From Rachicladosporium sp. CCFEE 5018 (lineage: Eukaryota > Ascomycota > Dothideomycetes > Cladosporiales > Cladosporiaceae): a DNA stretch of 64,000 bases. The notes below the pieces were generated by a model, which ran no database searches, was not told the DNA's origin, and saw only the letters and a program-made list of their open reading frames with translations. The translations under genes were made by a program, and so were the position numbers. Location: the NCBI GenBank assembly GCA_002077045.2, contig KZ111191.1, forward strand, positions 7,631 to 71,630. The letters run 5' to 3'. This document shows positions 44,926-55,523 of this stretch, piece by piece. The number at the start of each line of letters is the position of its first letter. Within the stretch, counting starts at the first letter, position 1.

Positions 44926-45826
44926 TCAAGCCACCGGCTGTGCAACCCGCTCGGGTGCTACTGGCTTAACATCGACAACTGCGTTTAGCAAGTCTTGCAC
45001 AACCTACAGATCATGGTCAGTCCATGCTTTCATCATTGTCAAATCTGGTATGACCTACCTTCGGACCTGTCTTCTCCCCTATCTGCTTGATCTCCGCGAG
45101 CTTCTTCTCGGTCTCCTTATCTGCATCCTCCTCAGCCTTTTTGTTACCGCCGTTTTGCTATCGGCTGTGTCAGTAGGTTTCGTGCCAGCGCAGTGTCCCG
45201 TTCAGCAATTGCGGATATGTCTGCCAAGGTGTCCAGCTCGAACGCGCGAGCGACGCGGTACTAACCTCCTTCTCGAACTTCTCAAACTCCTCCTGCTTCT
45301 GCTGTCTGTACTCCTCGATCTCCTTCTGGGCCTCTGACTTCGCGTCTTTCACTTTCTTCGTTCGGTCTGATGGGTGTCAGATGCTTTGTCGCTGTCTCGG
45401 GCACAGCTCTGGTAGCCATTGGGTCCACTCGGGTTGGGCGATGACGTACATTCTCTTGCTACGGCGAAGGTCAGTAAGAGCACGAAGGGTCAGATAGGCT
45501 TGATAGCAGTACGCTATCGCTATGACCAGTGTCCAATTCACGTACCTCTTTGAACGATCTTCTGTGCCTCTCTCTCTGCCTGATCAGGAGCTGTCAGCGG
45601 TGTCCATATCACATGTCCGTGTCCTTCGCAGTCGACATCCGAGCTCTCCGTAGCCTTCCTGTGAGGACGTCTGGTTTGACGACAAGGACTGGCTGCACAA
45701 TGTTCGCAGCGTTGAGCGCACTAGTACATACATCGAGCAGGGTCTGGATGCCGGCTGAATTCTGGGCAGCCCGGTCGAGCTGTCAGCGAGTCTGACAAGC
45801 AAAGGATCTGTAGTCCTCCTCACCAT
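44926..45826 (-). CDS. VMA10: V-type ATPase subunit G
   Basis: Seven exons: 45826-45824 (ATG only), 45761-45732, 45579-45546, 45458-45450 (9 nt), 45366-45266, 45157-45059 and 45003-44926; 117 residues, in frame at every junction. The spliced protein reads M-NSAGIQTLLD-AEREAQKIVQR-AREY-RTKKVKDAKSEAQKEIEEYR and continues as a single long coiled helix (EEFEKFEKE-QNGGNKKAEEDADKE), ending PVAPERVAQPVA. This is subunit G of the peripheral stalk of the vacuolar proton pump, pairing with subunit E. The length matches the family (about 115). The number and size of exons in so short a gene is remarkable. It is divergent from PET117. Confidence 0.9.
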
Positions 45827-46221
45827 GTCTGCGCTGCGGGAGGTCAATTCAGTGGAATCGTAGGGGTAGGCCCAATGGCGAGTTCTGAAGTATGGTCAGT
45901 CAAGAAGCAACATGCAGCTTGAGGTGAAGCTCGATCTACATATGAAGTCCGTGCACCACCTCGCCTCTGCATCTTATACTCTCCCTCATTCAGATCTTCG
46001 AAATCACTGCATCCCAACACTCTGCGCATATCAGCTCATCACTACAACGACCAGCTCCAGAGTCGACAGACAGACGAGCATAAATTGCCGCCTTGCCTTT
46101 GCTTCAGCGTCGTTCGACATTTGGGCTTTTCACTTCCTTGGTGGCAAGATCGCTACGGTATCCAATTCAGCACAACGGACGGAGTACACTTGGACAACAT
46201 CAAACAGCGCCAACACGGCTC
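45827..46221. promoter_or_regulatory. Shared upstream region, VMA10 and PET117
   Basis: 395 bp between divergent start codons of two conserved housekeeping genes. No coding signal; no clear TATA box. Confidence 0.4.
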
Positions 46222-46524
46222 ATGTCGACGAAGGCAAAGACGGTGTTCGCCACCAGCTTTGCTGTTATGATCGGCACCATCATCGGCGTGCACTTCCAGC
46301 AGAAGTCTGACAAAGCTGTACGTATGACTTCAGATTCCGACACCATGGTCCCCTTCCGTTATGTGCATGACTGACATCCTCTATAGGCAATGCATCAAGG
46401 CGTCATTCGAGAAATGGAGCAGCAACGTGTCAAACGGGAGCGACAGGCCGACTTCGAAATGCAACGAGAACTGGAGAGCGAGTACCGCAAGGTGCAGAAC
46501 GTCTCTGACACCTCGCATGCATGA
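46222..46524 (+). CDS. PET117: Cytochrome c oxidase assembly factor Pet117
   Basis: Exons 46222-46317 and 46387-46524 (intron 69 bp); 77 residues. MSTKAKTVFATSFAVMIGTI is followed by VHFQQKSDKA-AMHQGVIREMEQQR and a charged helix RQADFEMQRELESEYRKVQ, the complete pattern of Pet117. The N-terminal hydrophobic helix anchors it in the mitochondrial inner membrane, facing the matrix. It works with Cox15 in haem a supply to complex IV. Too small to be recognised without splicing; family length is about 75-110. Confidence 0.9.
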
Positions 46525-46946
46525 GCGTGTTTATCTAGAACTTCGACAATGTCACTTGGGACATCAGACTGTCACACCGAGCGTATACAGTGGTGCCCAT
46601 TGTGTCTGAGTCACCAGGCGGATTGTTCTGACGGCCACAGTGCGGCATGCGGAAAAAGGCCCATCGAATCTCGAAGGACGACCATCTGCAACCCTCGGCT
46701 CAGCGAATCGGAACGGAAGTGCACGTAGTTGCTCCATCGTCGCATTTGCAGTTCTATCGCAAGTGACGGGAGCTCACGCCACGCTCCAGCCGCATTCTGT
46801 ACGCGAAAGACTCCAGGAACGCCATCGTACGGCTCCATGCCGGAATCCGCCCATTTTGATAACCCTCGCCGCGTGTCCAATCCTTCACAAGCGATTGTAC
46901 CTAGTAATTCCTGGACGCCTTGGCCATGTTGCCACTGTATTACTGC
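46525..46946. other. Intergenic, convergent
   Basis: 422 bp between the PET117 stop (plus) and the DUF2237 stop (minus). No gene seen; should carry both 3' UTRs. Confidence 0.45.
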
Positions 46947-47481
46947 TCAATCGTCCGCCGCAAACATCTTAAGCTCTTCCAACGACATCTTGCCTAATGC
47001 TTTCTCGTTCGTGGCATGCAAGAAGATCTTCGGCACGATCTTATCACCAGCCGCTTCATTTTTCCTGGCGTCGAAAGCTTCTCTCCATCTGGATCATCTA
47101 TCAGACATGCAGGATTCTAACATTCCAGCTTACAGCATACCTCGTCGCGCAAAGACACCACTTGCAACCCGCCTTCATCCCGGGGATCGGCCTCAAATCA
47201 TTGCCCTGTCTTGCGGTGAAGTCCAGGAACTCGTCAGTCACCTCGGCCGCGACCGCATGAATGCCGTAATCGCCAGCGGGCACTTCACAGTATCCTGTAC
47301 GAGTGAAGCCTGTCATGGGCTGCGTGGAGTGAAGAGCCAGCGGCTTCTTGAATACATTGAGGGATTTGGACATCTTGGCGGAGGGGCTGTGTTGGTGTAG
47401 CGGGTGCTGGTCGGCGTTGTGGGCTGCTGAGACGGTGGCGATGAGAGCGATCAGTATGCCTATGGCGGTGAAGAGATGCAT
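46947..47481 (-). CDS. DUF2237 family protein with signal peptide
   Basis: Exons 47481-47141 and 47088-46947 (intron 52 bp); 160 residues. An N-terminal hydrophobic segment ending ..IATVSA-AHN looks like a cleavable signal peptide (residues 1-20). The DUF2237 core follows: PMTGFTRTGYCEVPAGDYG, HAVAAEVTDEFLDFTARQGN, DLRPIPGMKAGCKWCLCATR-WREAFDAR, then VPKIFLHATNEKALGKMSLE at the end. The cysteine pair in CKWCLC is conserved in the family. DUF2237 proteins are widespread in bacteria and fungi without an assigned function; bacterial ones are cytosolic, so a secreted form is worth noting. Complete and intact. Confidence 0.85.
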
Positions 47482-48172
47482 GTACGATATACTGACCGTA
47501 TGGACTGAATGATCAGCTGTGCTTGCTCAAATGCTCGAACCTCAAGTGCCAGTCATGACGCAAGAGCGAAAGTGTGGGGTGAGCTTCATCATCGACAATA
47601 ATGTTCAATGCTCAAGGTGATTCTGGTTCCAGTAAGACCAGTAGCTGAATAGTGCTCTATTTTCCAGTCCGTCGTGCATGCTCCGGTGCCAATGTTAGCA
47701 TCAGAATGACTGTCTTGGTAATAAAGACTCCGCACGGTAGCGAGTCTCTGCAGACCAGTTCGGGCAACATTGAGAATCCCAGCAGCTATGTCGAATCACA
47801 ATGCCTGGTGCAATCACTACTCAAGAGCTGACATACAGGCGCGCCTCTGTCACACAGGATGGGCTTAGTCTCGCTACCCAGCTCTGTATGGAGTACAGTA
47901 TCGAATGATGCTATTAGAACGCGTATGGCTTACACATCACAGCGAGCTGCTTATGTACACATTGATGTAGTCTTGTAGCGAAGTAGAATGGCTTGAGCGA
48001 TGTGGAATCCTTGAGAACGGCACAGTGAGTGACTTATCTATTACATCGAGTCTGCTGCTCTCATGGTGGCAGTAGTATCGACTTGAGCGCAACCAACACC
48101 CATCAGTGCGGCCTAAACGACATTCTTTCCCAGACTGCTCTCTACGCGCCGGCCTTCGTCGTCTTGACCACC
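47482..48172. promoter_or_regulatory. Shared upstream region, DUF2237 protein and hydrolase
   Basis: 691 bp between divergent start codons. No coding region supported. Confidence 0.4.
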
Positions 48173-49051
48173 ATGGCACCGCCCAAGACTAACCACTTTG
48201 CTACCATTGACGACACTAGCGTGCACTACTTCGAGATTGGCAACCCAAGCCTTCCCACTCTGCTGCTCTTGCACGGCTTCCCATCTTCGTCGACTCAGTA
48301 TCGCAACTTCGCCCCGTTGCTGGCCAACAAGTACCACATCATCGCTCCGGACTTGCCAGGCTTCGGACTGACAAAAACACCATCCGACTACGTCTTCACC
48401 TTTGACAACCTCGCGAAGACCATCTCAGGGCTCCTCCACCTCCTCAATATCTCAAAATACGCCGTATATATCTTCGATTATGGTGCGCCGGTCGGCCTTC
48501 GATTGGCTCTCGAGTCGCCCAACAGCGTCAAAGCGATCATCAGCCAGAACGGAAATGCGTACGAGGAAGGCCTCGAGCCAGCTTTCTGGGCACCCATCAA
48601 GAAGCTATGGCGCACCGAGAACTCCCAGGAAGCCCGTGACTGGTTGAGGAACAATTACCTCACGCTCGCTGCGACGGAGATGCAGTACACCGCTGGCTTC
48701 CCGAAAGAGGATCTGAAGCTCGTCGATCCGTCCCAGTGGAATCTGGACTTCACCCAGAATCAGGAAGGCCGAGGGAATCAGGAGCGGCAGATCGACTTGT
48801 TCTACGATTACCGTACAAATCTATCCCTGTACCCCAAAGTTCATGCTTACTTTCGCGAGAAGCATCCGCCAGTCCTAGCGATCTGGGGCAAGGGTGACCC
48901 GATTTTCGTACCTCCGGGTGCGGAGGCGTTCAAGAAGCATCTCAAGAATGCGCAGGTACAGTTCGTCGATGCCGGACACTTTGCGTTGGAGACGAAAGGG
49001 TGCGAGATCGCAGAGGCAGTGTTGAAGTTTTTGGGTGGCGTGAGCTTCTAG
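48173..49051 (+). CDS. Alpha/beta hydrolase (haloalkane dehalogenase / epoxide hydrolase-like)
   Basis: A single exon, 292 residues, with good start context (accaccATGgc). The oxyanion motif is LLLLHGFPSSS, a G-x-Sm loop APDLPGFGLTKTP follows, and the nucleophile elbow is FDYGAPVGLRLAL with Asp as probable nucleophile, which separates it from serine esterases. The acid lies near WGKGDPIFVPPGA and the catalytic His in VDAGHFALE. The cap domain between is helical and aromatic-rich. Asp-nucleophile relatives hydrolyse epoxides or carbon-halogen bonds. Bacterial haloalkane dehalogenase relatives with the same text are common in fungi and usually serve unknown detoxification or metabolite roles. 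Confidence 0.88.
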   Translation: MAPPKTNHFATIDDTSVHYFEIGNPSLPTLLLLHGFPSSSTQYRNFAPLLANKYHIIAPDLPGFGLTKTPSDYVFTFDNLAKTISGLLHLLNISKYAVYIFDYGAPVGLRLALESPNSVKAIISQNGNAYEEGLEPAFWAPIKKLWRTENSQEARDWLRNNYLTLAATEMQYTAGFPKEDLKLVDPSQWNLDFTQNQEGRGNQERQIDLFYDYRTNLSLYPKVHAYFREKHPPVLAIWGKGDPIFVPPGAEAFKKHLKNAQVQFVDAGHFALETKGCEIAEAVLKFLGGVSF

Positions 49052-49209
49052 GTACCGTATGCCAAGTCATCGACATAGAGGGTGTCCAATTGTATCAGCA
49101 ACCTCATCAGTATGGATGCTCAACATTCGAGCTGAGCAGAGCTGAGAAATGTATCCTCTGAATAATGATCATCTCCATGTGCGCCATATCCAGAAGGTAC
49201 ACTGGTGCC

Positions 49210-50866
49210 TCAATCGTCAAACAGCGCATGTATCTCTTCTGGTGACCCCATATTGATATCGCTCTTGGATTCTGCGACCACAACACGATGCTCGATCCTG
49301 TGACGCCCGTCCATGGACATCAGCCTGAGCTTGCCAGGTCCCATGGTCCGCTGTGTTTCGCTGCAACCGCGTTCCCGCTCATTCTCACTATTGATTAGCT
49401 TGCTCCGTAATCGCAAGGCTTCGCCAGCGATACAGTGATGCTCAAGCTTGAATATGATTCTTGCTCGAGCTTTGTCGGTCTCGAGCGCCGCATCGACATA
49501 CTGAAGCCTTTGCCAATAGGGTATGTCAGCCGCCGTCTTGACGTCAAGGCCAGACTCTTCGATCAGCATCCACTTTTCTGCGACCCTGGCAGCCCCGGAA
49601 GACTCCCAGACGCCTTCTTGGCGGGATTGCGCTTTCAGGACTGCCAGTGCTCTGCGTCTGATCCTAGGATCTCTGCAGCGCTCGACCGTAAAGAACAGGG
49701 GCACAATGTAGCCGAGATCAAAGCTGAAGGACCCAACCGAAGTCGTCCTCGCCAGTTCGAGTAGTAGCTGCTCGCCATAGCTGACCAATGCCTCAAAGAT
49801 GTCAGTGATCTCATCCCACCTGAGCTCGGAACCTTTCCAGCCAACAGTCATGGCCGCTTTGGACAACAGATGCCAAAGCCTGAGCGTCAGTATCAATGCA
49901 GGCGATGGCTTGGAATCCATCGCCAACATGGTCTCGAAGCGAGAATCCCACTCTTCGAGACGTCGAAGCAGGTGCGCTCGTTCTTTTAATTGTGTTTTAT
50001 CCACAGATGCAGCGAAGACCGGATCGCTGGCGATGAATTGACATCCACGTATCAGATCCACCAATACGGCCCGAGCGTCCTCGATAGTGTTGAAGCAATC
50101 GTACGACAATTCCGGGTATGCACAATACACGCCCTCGTCGCCGATGGGGTATTGGGTGTTGGAGTCCGACAGACTGTCTGCCGCGACGTCGAGTCTCCGG
50201 AAGAGCTGCTGCAATTCCCTGATCTCGCCGCGATGACTTCGGCGATCATCTCGTCGATTACGTTCGGAGAGGATCTTGCGCCCAGCGTCTGCGTGAATCC
50301 TGCTTGCCTCGTAGTTGCCCCACAGATTCTCGATGCATGTGAACAAAGTGGTTGCAACCAATATTCGCTCAACGTCGGTATTATCTGAGCGAGCGATCAA
50401 TGTACGGAGATCTTGAAGCCCTCGACGATACTGCATATCCGCATAATCCTGGTGACTGAGGGCTAGCTCGATATTCGACTCTGTGCATGCCTCACGAATT
50501 TGATGTGTCGAGCTTAGAGCCAGTACTGCATGCTTGACTGCAGGCTCCACGTGATAGAGCTGTAGCACGACCCGATCCCACATGCGCGCCGACATGAGGC
50601 TGTTTGTACTGGCCACTGTTCGAATGCGAAAGAATTGGAAGAACCGACTCTCCACGACATTGTCGAATGCTGGGTCCGATACTATGGCATGGGCTAGCGA
50701 CGCTGTATTGACGTTGTTGACACATCTCCCAGGTGCGCCGAACTTCGCTCTACTGGCAGCCTGGAGCTCTCTGCGGGAGAACGGCAAGCTACTGTAGCCT
50801 TCACAGACTCGGCCTGTCGAGCTGCAGCGCGCGCAGCATGGCCTCTGCTCATCGCACTTTACGCGC
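49210..50866 (-). CDS. Zn2Cys6 fungal transcription factor, first zinc-cluster half not found
   Basis: The frame from the AG at 50867 reads RVKCDEQRPCCARCSSTGRV-CEGY, the last four cysteines of a Zn2Cys6 cluster, then a fungal-type regulatory domain (VVESRFFQFFRIRT, AVKHAVLALSSTHQI, YADMQYRRGLQDLRTLIARS, ILVATTLFTCIENLWGN). It ends at 49210, about 551 residues. A clear acceptor (aaaatcag) precedes RVKC, so an upstream exon carrying the first CxxC pair is required. I could not find it in the ~1 kb upstream: only a doubtful CASAACDA stretch near 51121-51150 with one misplaced Cys. It may be farther away, diverged or lost. The neighbouring hydrolase is convergent; no target genes are inferable. 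Confidence 0.8.
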
Positions 50867-51942
50867 CTGATTTTGCTGGAGTCCACGTTAGTGTTTCTTC
50901 TCTCATGATTGTGTAGAAGAGCTCAACCAGGTAAGGCAGCCACTCTTGACTCTACGCGCTATCGCCCGTCCCTCCGTATCTGTCGGACTTGAGGAGTTCG
51001 AAGAATGCATTGTTTGGAAACAGCCTTGGTCTCAATGTGGCCCACGCCAACTTGCACTGTAATCCAGAAGGTAATACCGCGTAGTGCCGCCGCTGCTCCC
51101 GCCCAATACACGTACCTTGCATCACACGCAGCGCTGGCACAAGAGATCGTCCCCGACCGTTTGGAAGGTCAATATATCGGAAGTCGTGAAGTCGACAGCT
51201 TGCTGCCTATCAGCCGCATCCAATTGCGCGGCGATCAGAGTGAGCATCGCCATGCCAGCAAACATCACACGAAATGCAACTCATAACCAATCGCAGCGCC
51301 GAACTCCGCACTGAACACGGGCAGTGCAGGATCACTCGGTTGGAGTAATGTGTGCGCCTAGCCGGGATCATGAGCTTGGGCGCGCTTATTAATGGCATAT
51401 ATTGCACAGTGGTGCGATGCAGGACGGCGTAACTCATGAAGGCGGAGTCGAGCTGAAGTGGAAGGATGCGGCTTGGCAGTAAGCTGTTTTGGTAGCGGAA
51501 CGGGATACGTGGAGTGGCAAATAGCCGGGCGAGAAATAGATGATGTCGGCGAACATGAACAGGTGACGGACAAGAATGGAGGGCAAGCCGTTGATTTCAG
51601 AACCCATGCATTCGAATATCAGCCGTACAAGCGAGTGACAAGCGATCTGCGACCTGTTGGTACGCACATGGTTGAAAACGCGCTGCCAGCATCAGTGCAG
51701 ACACCGCGCGTGTCAATGCCATTGAAGGGCTACACTAGCACAGTGGACACATCGCCATACTGTAGCATATAACGCTCTCGCTCCGACGTGAGCAGGATGC
51801 TGTGTGGTTCACATGCGTGATGCTGCCTCGCGCCAATGTGAAGTCTTGCCGACCTTTCTAAAGATCTGCCTGCACCATGACCGTATAAAGAGATGCTCGA
51901 GTACGTTACTCATTGCCTTCCCGAATGTGTAGGCTAGAAAGG
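50867..51942. other. Intergenic with a small doubtful secreted ORF
   Basis: About 1.1 kb between the regulator (minus) and DUS3 (minus). The only item of note is a minus-strand frame at 51265-51122 (see its own entry). The remainder shows nothing. Confidence 0.4.
50961..51265 (-). other. Doubtful small gene or relic with signal-peptide-like start
   Basis: ATG 51265 gives a 47-codon frame with a hydrophobic start (MFAGMAMLTLIAAQLDAADRQ) and ends in TGA at 51124-51122. A second frame, open from about 51165 to 50961, overlaps it and reads CASAACDARYVYWAGAAAALRG and VQVGVGHIETKAVSKQC. A single-base change near 51140 would fuse them into a ~100-residue, Cys-containing, secreted-like protein. No family is recognised; it may be chance, or the eroded first exon region of the Zn2Cys6 gene. 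Confidence 0.22.
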
Positions 51943-54318
51943 TCAGCCTTCAGCCTCGATCTCATAGCTATTGCTCTTGTGCTTTGGCTGGAAGTTGAAG
52001 TCGGGATGCGCGGTGCCGAGGAACATCTCGCTAGTGAAGTGTCAATACCTGGCCATTGACTACAAGAGGATGCACAACATACCTAATCTTAATCCAATCC
52101 TTGTAGTTCCCAGAAGAGAGCAACGTCTCTAGCTCACTCCGTCCTCGGAAGGCCGGTGGCCTATCTCCGATCTTCGGCGGGAGATGCTCGAGCAGTCCAA
52201 TTGGCACATAGCGACAAGAGAAGCTCAGCCACTCGAGTAGGAAGCGACGAGTGATGCCAACGCCGATCTCGTCAGATCCCCAGTACTCGAGTCCGTTGCG
52301 TGCGAACTGCTCAATGTACGCCAGACGCTCGGCCGCAGACTTGTCGATGTACTGCTCGGTTGCAATCTCCTCGAAGATCCAGGGCTTGATGAGTGCGCCT
52401 CGAGCTACCATGGCGCTGTCGACACCTCCATGGGAGACAGCGTTGTAGTAGTCTTCGTGGGTGAGGATGTCACCGTTGCCGATGAAGTAGGGCAAGCCAT
52501 TGCTCTTGGTTGAGGAAGAAACATCACGTCCATCTACTTCATGCATTGTATCTGCAGCCACGTCTGAAGACTCCTTCAGCTTCGACACTAATGCGGCACA
52601 TTCGGCAATGTAACCCCAGTCTGCAGTGCGAGTGTAACGCTGCTGTCTGCTACGACCATGCAGCGCGATGGCTGCGACACCTGCGGGACCCTGACCGAAC
52701 TGTTGCGCTTCTGGACCTCCAAGTACAAAGCGCTGACACAACTTCAATGCCCTGTAATGACATTAGCCGCGAGATCACATACAATAGAGTGTGAAGTGGC
52801 TCACGAAGGCGACTTGTCCTTAGTACCCATCCTTATTTTAACAGTAATAGGCACATCCTTACTCACGGTGTTCATGCCACGCAGAATCTTCTCAAGTTTC
52901 GCAGGCGCATCGAGTAGAGCCGACCCAGCACCTTGCTGATAGACCAGGTCGATCGGACAGCCGCAGTTCAAGTCAATCGCACGAATAGAAGGACACAGCT
53001 CAGTGATCGCTTCGGTGGTCTTCAATGTAAGCCAAGGCTTGTTGCCAGCGATCTGTGCGCCAAAGATGAGATCTTTGTTGTTATCGTAGCCTGTCACGAT
53101 CGACTTCGGTGTGTACTTCGGAGGTCTTGTCTCGGACTCATGAGCTTTGAGCAACGCCCATTCGCCTTTCTCGCCCTGCAACAGAGGTAGCGACATGGCC
53201 ATCTCGGACCAAGTCACTTGAGCACCGAGGCTAACACACAGTCTCCGAAATGGCATATTACCCTGGGTGGTGAGTGGAGCTAGGATTGGAGTCTCAGGTC
53301 CGTAGTAAATGCGACGTTTCTCAGATGGTCGCAATGGTGGCTCCTTGTACCGAGCTCTGTTGTCGTGTGGGTCGCCGTTCTCTGTCGCGTCGTCTGTGCT
53401 GGCTTTCTTTTGCTTGGCCTCGTTGCCGTCCGCATCGTTCAGCCACGCCAGGTAAGCATCGGCCTTGGGCGTCTGGAACTTCTTCTTCCGCAATTCGATT
53501 CGATGACCGATGGACACCATGTTGACTACTCCGACACTCTGCTCCTCATCATCGCCATTGGCGTTGACAGCGGCACTCAAGCGTTTCTCTTCCCGCAGCC
53601 TGAGCTCCTTCCGCCCATCTTCGAGCTCTATCTCCTCCGAGTGCGAGCCAGCGAATCGACAACGCCAGCCTGCCGGACATTTACCGGTGGCATCCCATAC
53701 CGGGCACATCCCATTGAGTGTAGCAAGGTCCTCGCGCTTGCCATCCTTCAAGTACTTCCTGATGTCATGTGCGAACTTACACTTCTCGCCGTACTGACAT
53801 GCACTCGCATCGAACTCATTCTGGTGATCCCTCGACTTACACAGTGAGATGGCATCGCGTGATGAACCGAACTGCCTGCTGTGGTTTTGACCACTTGACT
53901 GCTTTTTGCCACGCTTGCCGCCACGAGCTCCACGTCCGGCAACATCTCTCTCGTCACGCTTACCTGAAGCCTCAGCTGCGTCATCGTCATGATCTTGATG
54001 TGAAGCACTTGACAAGTCGATCAGATACTCCTGCTTAATTGGAGCGATGCCTTTGATGCGTTCCTTTGGTCCATTGGTAGTTGGCGCATCTCGATCGTCC
54101 AACTTTAGTCTCTTAGGCGGAGGTGCTTCACTGTCGACGTCGCGAGCATCACTTCCGTTGCCATGCATCGCCTGACCACGCACGACTTTCTCGGCTTTCG
54201 TCGTGGATGAGTCTTCATTGAAGATTTGTGTCTGAGGATTGGCTTCTGGCATCGATTCAGCCGTGGCAGCCTTCAGCTCTGCCGATGCATCGACCGGGTT
54301 GATTATGCCGTCGTCCAT
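51943..54318 (-). CDS. DUS3: tRNA-dihydrouridine(47) synthase Dus3
   Basis: Exons 54318-52805, 52751-52083 and 52030-51943 (introns 53 and 52 bp); 756 residues. The N-terminal ~150 residues are disordered. Two CCCH zinc fingers follow: C..ACQYGEKCKFAH and CPVWDATGKCPAGWRCRFAGSH. Then comes the flavin TIM barrel with LAPLTTQGNMPFRRL, FGAQIAGNKPWL and the catalytic-cysteine block IDLNCGCPIDLVYQQGAGSA, VKIRMGTKDKSPS and, after splicing, AAIALHGRSRQQRYTRTADW. The C-terminal helical domain ends SYEIEAEG. The enzyme reduces uridine to dihydrouridine at position 47 of tRNAs using FMN and NADPH. Family length and domain order are normal. All parts are intact. Confidence 0.94.
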
Positions 54319-54672
54319 GTTGCTGATTTTAGTACCGATGTGAGACTATGCGATTGAGATCGTATCGATTTGAATTTCAAGTAGAGTGCTGTCTCAGGGT
54401 TAGGGTCGCACTTTTCTCAAGTGACGTCGCGCCGTTTGCTGTGGATGTAACTTGGCAGGAAACACTCCACACCCAAAACCTTGTACTTGCCCTCACCTAC
54501 GCAGCATTAGATTCCTGACGAGCACACGACTTCGTTTTCCTGAGATTCACCCACACTCAGCCCTTCGATCCTAGTCTCTCAGACGTAGATCAAAACACCG
54601 GAGCATACCCTCGTCCACCGACTCCAGAATATCCCTCCAGGCCTCCGCCGCGGTCAGGCATACGTAGTCAGC
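54319..54672. promoter_or_regulatory. Shared upstream region, DUS3 and BAP31 homologue
   Basis: 354 bp between divergent start codons. It holds one interstitial CAGGGTTAGGGT (about 54396-54407), two telomere-like units that can act as a binding site for telomere-repeat factors such as Tbf1/Rap1-like proteins at ribosome-biogenesis promoters. No coding sequence. Confidence 0.45.
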
Positions 54673-55523
54673 ATGACGCTCTACTACTCCTTGGTAAGAT
54701 CTCGATTGCTTCAAGCTCTTCCTCCTCTCCCCCAGCATCTTTTCTTCACCACCAACCCTTGCCTACATTAGCATAATCCGCCGCCATGAACCTCATTTAC
54801 TCCCCAGTATGCGGAACGAAGCTTCAAATACGACATAACGCTGACATTCATTCAGGTCTTCGGACTGCTCGTCTTCGAGATGGCACTCTTCGTGGCGCTC
54901 ATTGTACCCATGCCATTCAGGATCAAGCGCGGTCTGTTCACGTTCATCTCGGAGAACCCGCTGGTCGCGAAGCTACAATATGGCATGAAGATCACATTCA
55001 TCTTCATCCTCATCCTGTTCGTGGACAGTGTGAACCGTGTGTATAGGGTGCAGATTGAGCTTCACAATGCCAAGCAGGCTGGTGGTGTGGCAGTGTAAGG
55101 CTTTTCTTCTATTTCAGAGTGATATGAGTGCAATGCTGACTTCCTCGCAGCGGCGTCGCGGGAAGCGAGCGCATGGAAGTGCAGGCCCGCAAGTTCTACT
55201 CGCAGCGCAACATGTACCTCTGCGGCTTCACGCTCTTCCTCTCGCTCATCCTCAACCGCACCTACACGATGATCCTCGATGTGCTCCGTCTTGAGGAGGA
55301 GGTCAAGAGACTGAAGGGACAGGACCCCAAGAGCGCGCAGGGCAAGTCTGGACTCGGCGAGGCTGGTGGCGCCGGCGAGATCGCGCGCCTCAAGCGTGAT
55401 CTCGAGAAGAAGGACAAGGATCTGCAGGCGATGAAGAATCAGAGCCAAGGACTGAGCAACGAGTACAACAGGCTCGGAGACCAGGTCAGCGCGCAGGACT
55501 CCATCCCGAAGAAGGACAGGTGA
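54673..55523 (+). CDS. BAP31/Yet3-type ER membrane protein
   Basis: Exons 54673-54693, 54856-55094 and 55151-55523 (introns 162 and 56 bp); 210 residues. The spliced start MTLYYSL-VFGLLVFEMALFV is the standard BAP31 opening. Three membrane helices follow (VFGLLVFEMALFVALIV, GMKITFIFILILFVDSV, NMYLCGFTLFLSLILNRTY) and a C-terminal coiled coil (EEEVKRLKGQDPK .. IARLKRDLEKKDKDLQAM). It ends in KKDR, a KKxx ER-retrieval signal. BAP31-family proteins act as cargo receptors and quality-control factors in the ER. Small intron-defined first exon of seven codons. Complete. Confidence 0.92.

Noticed and set aside
44926..45826. Reading the 44926-45826 region as only a short Leu-rich plus-strand protein
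   Set aside because: The Leu-rich text is the antisense of the VMA10 coiled coil.
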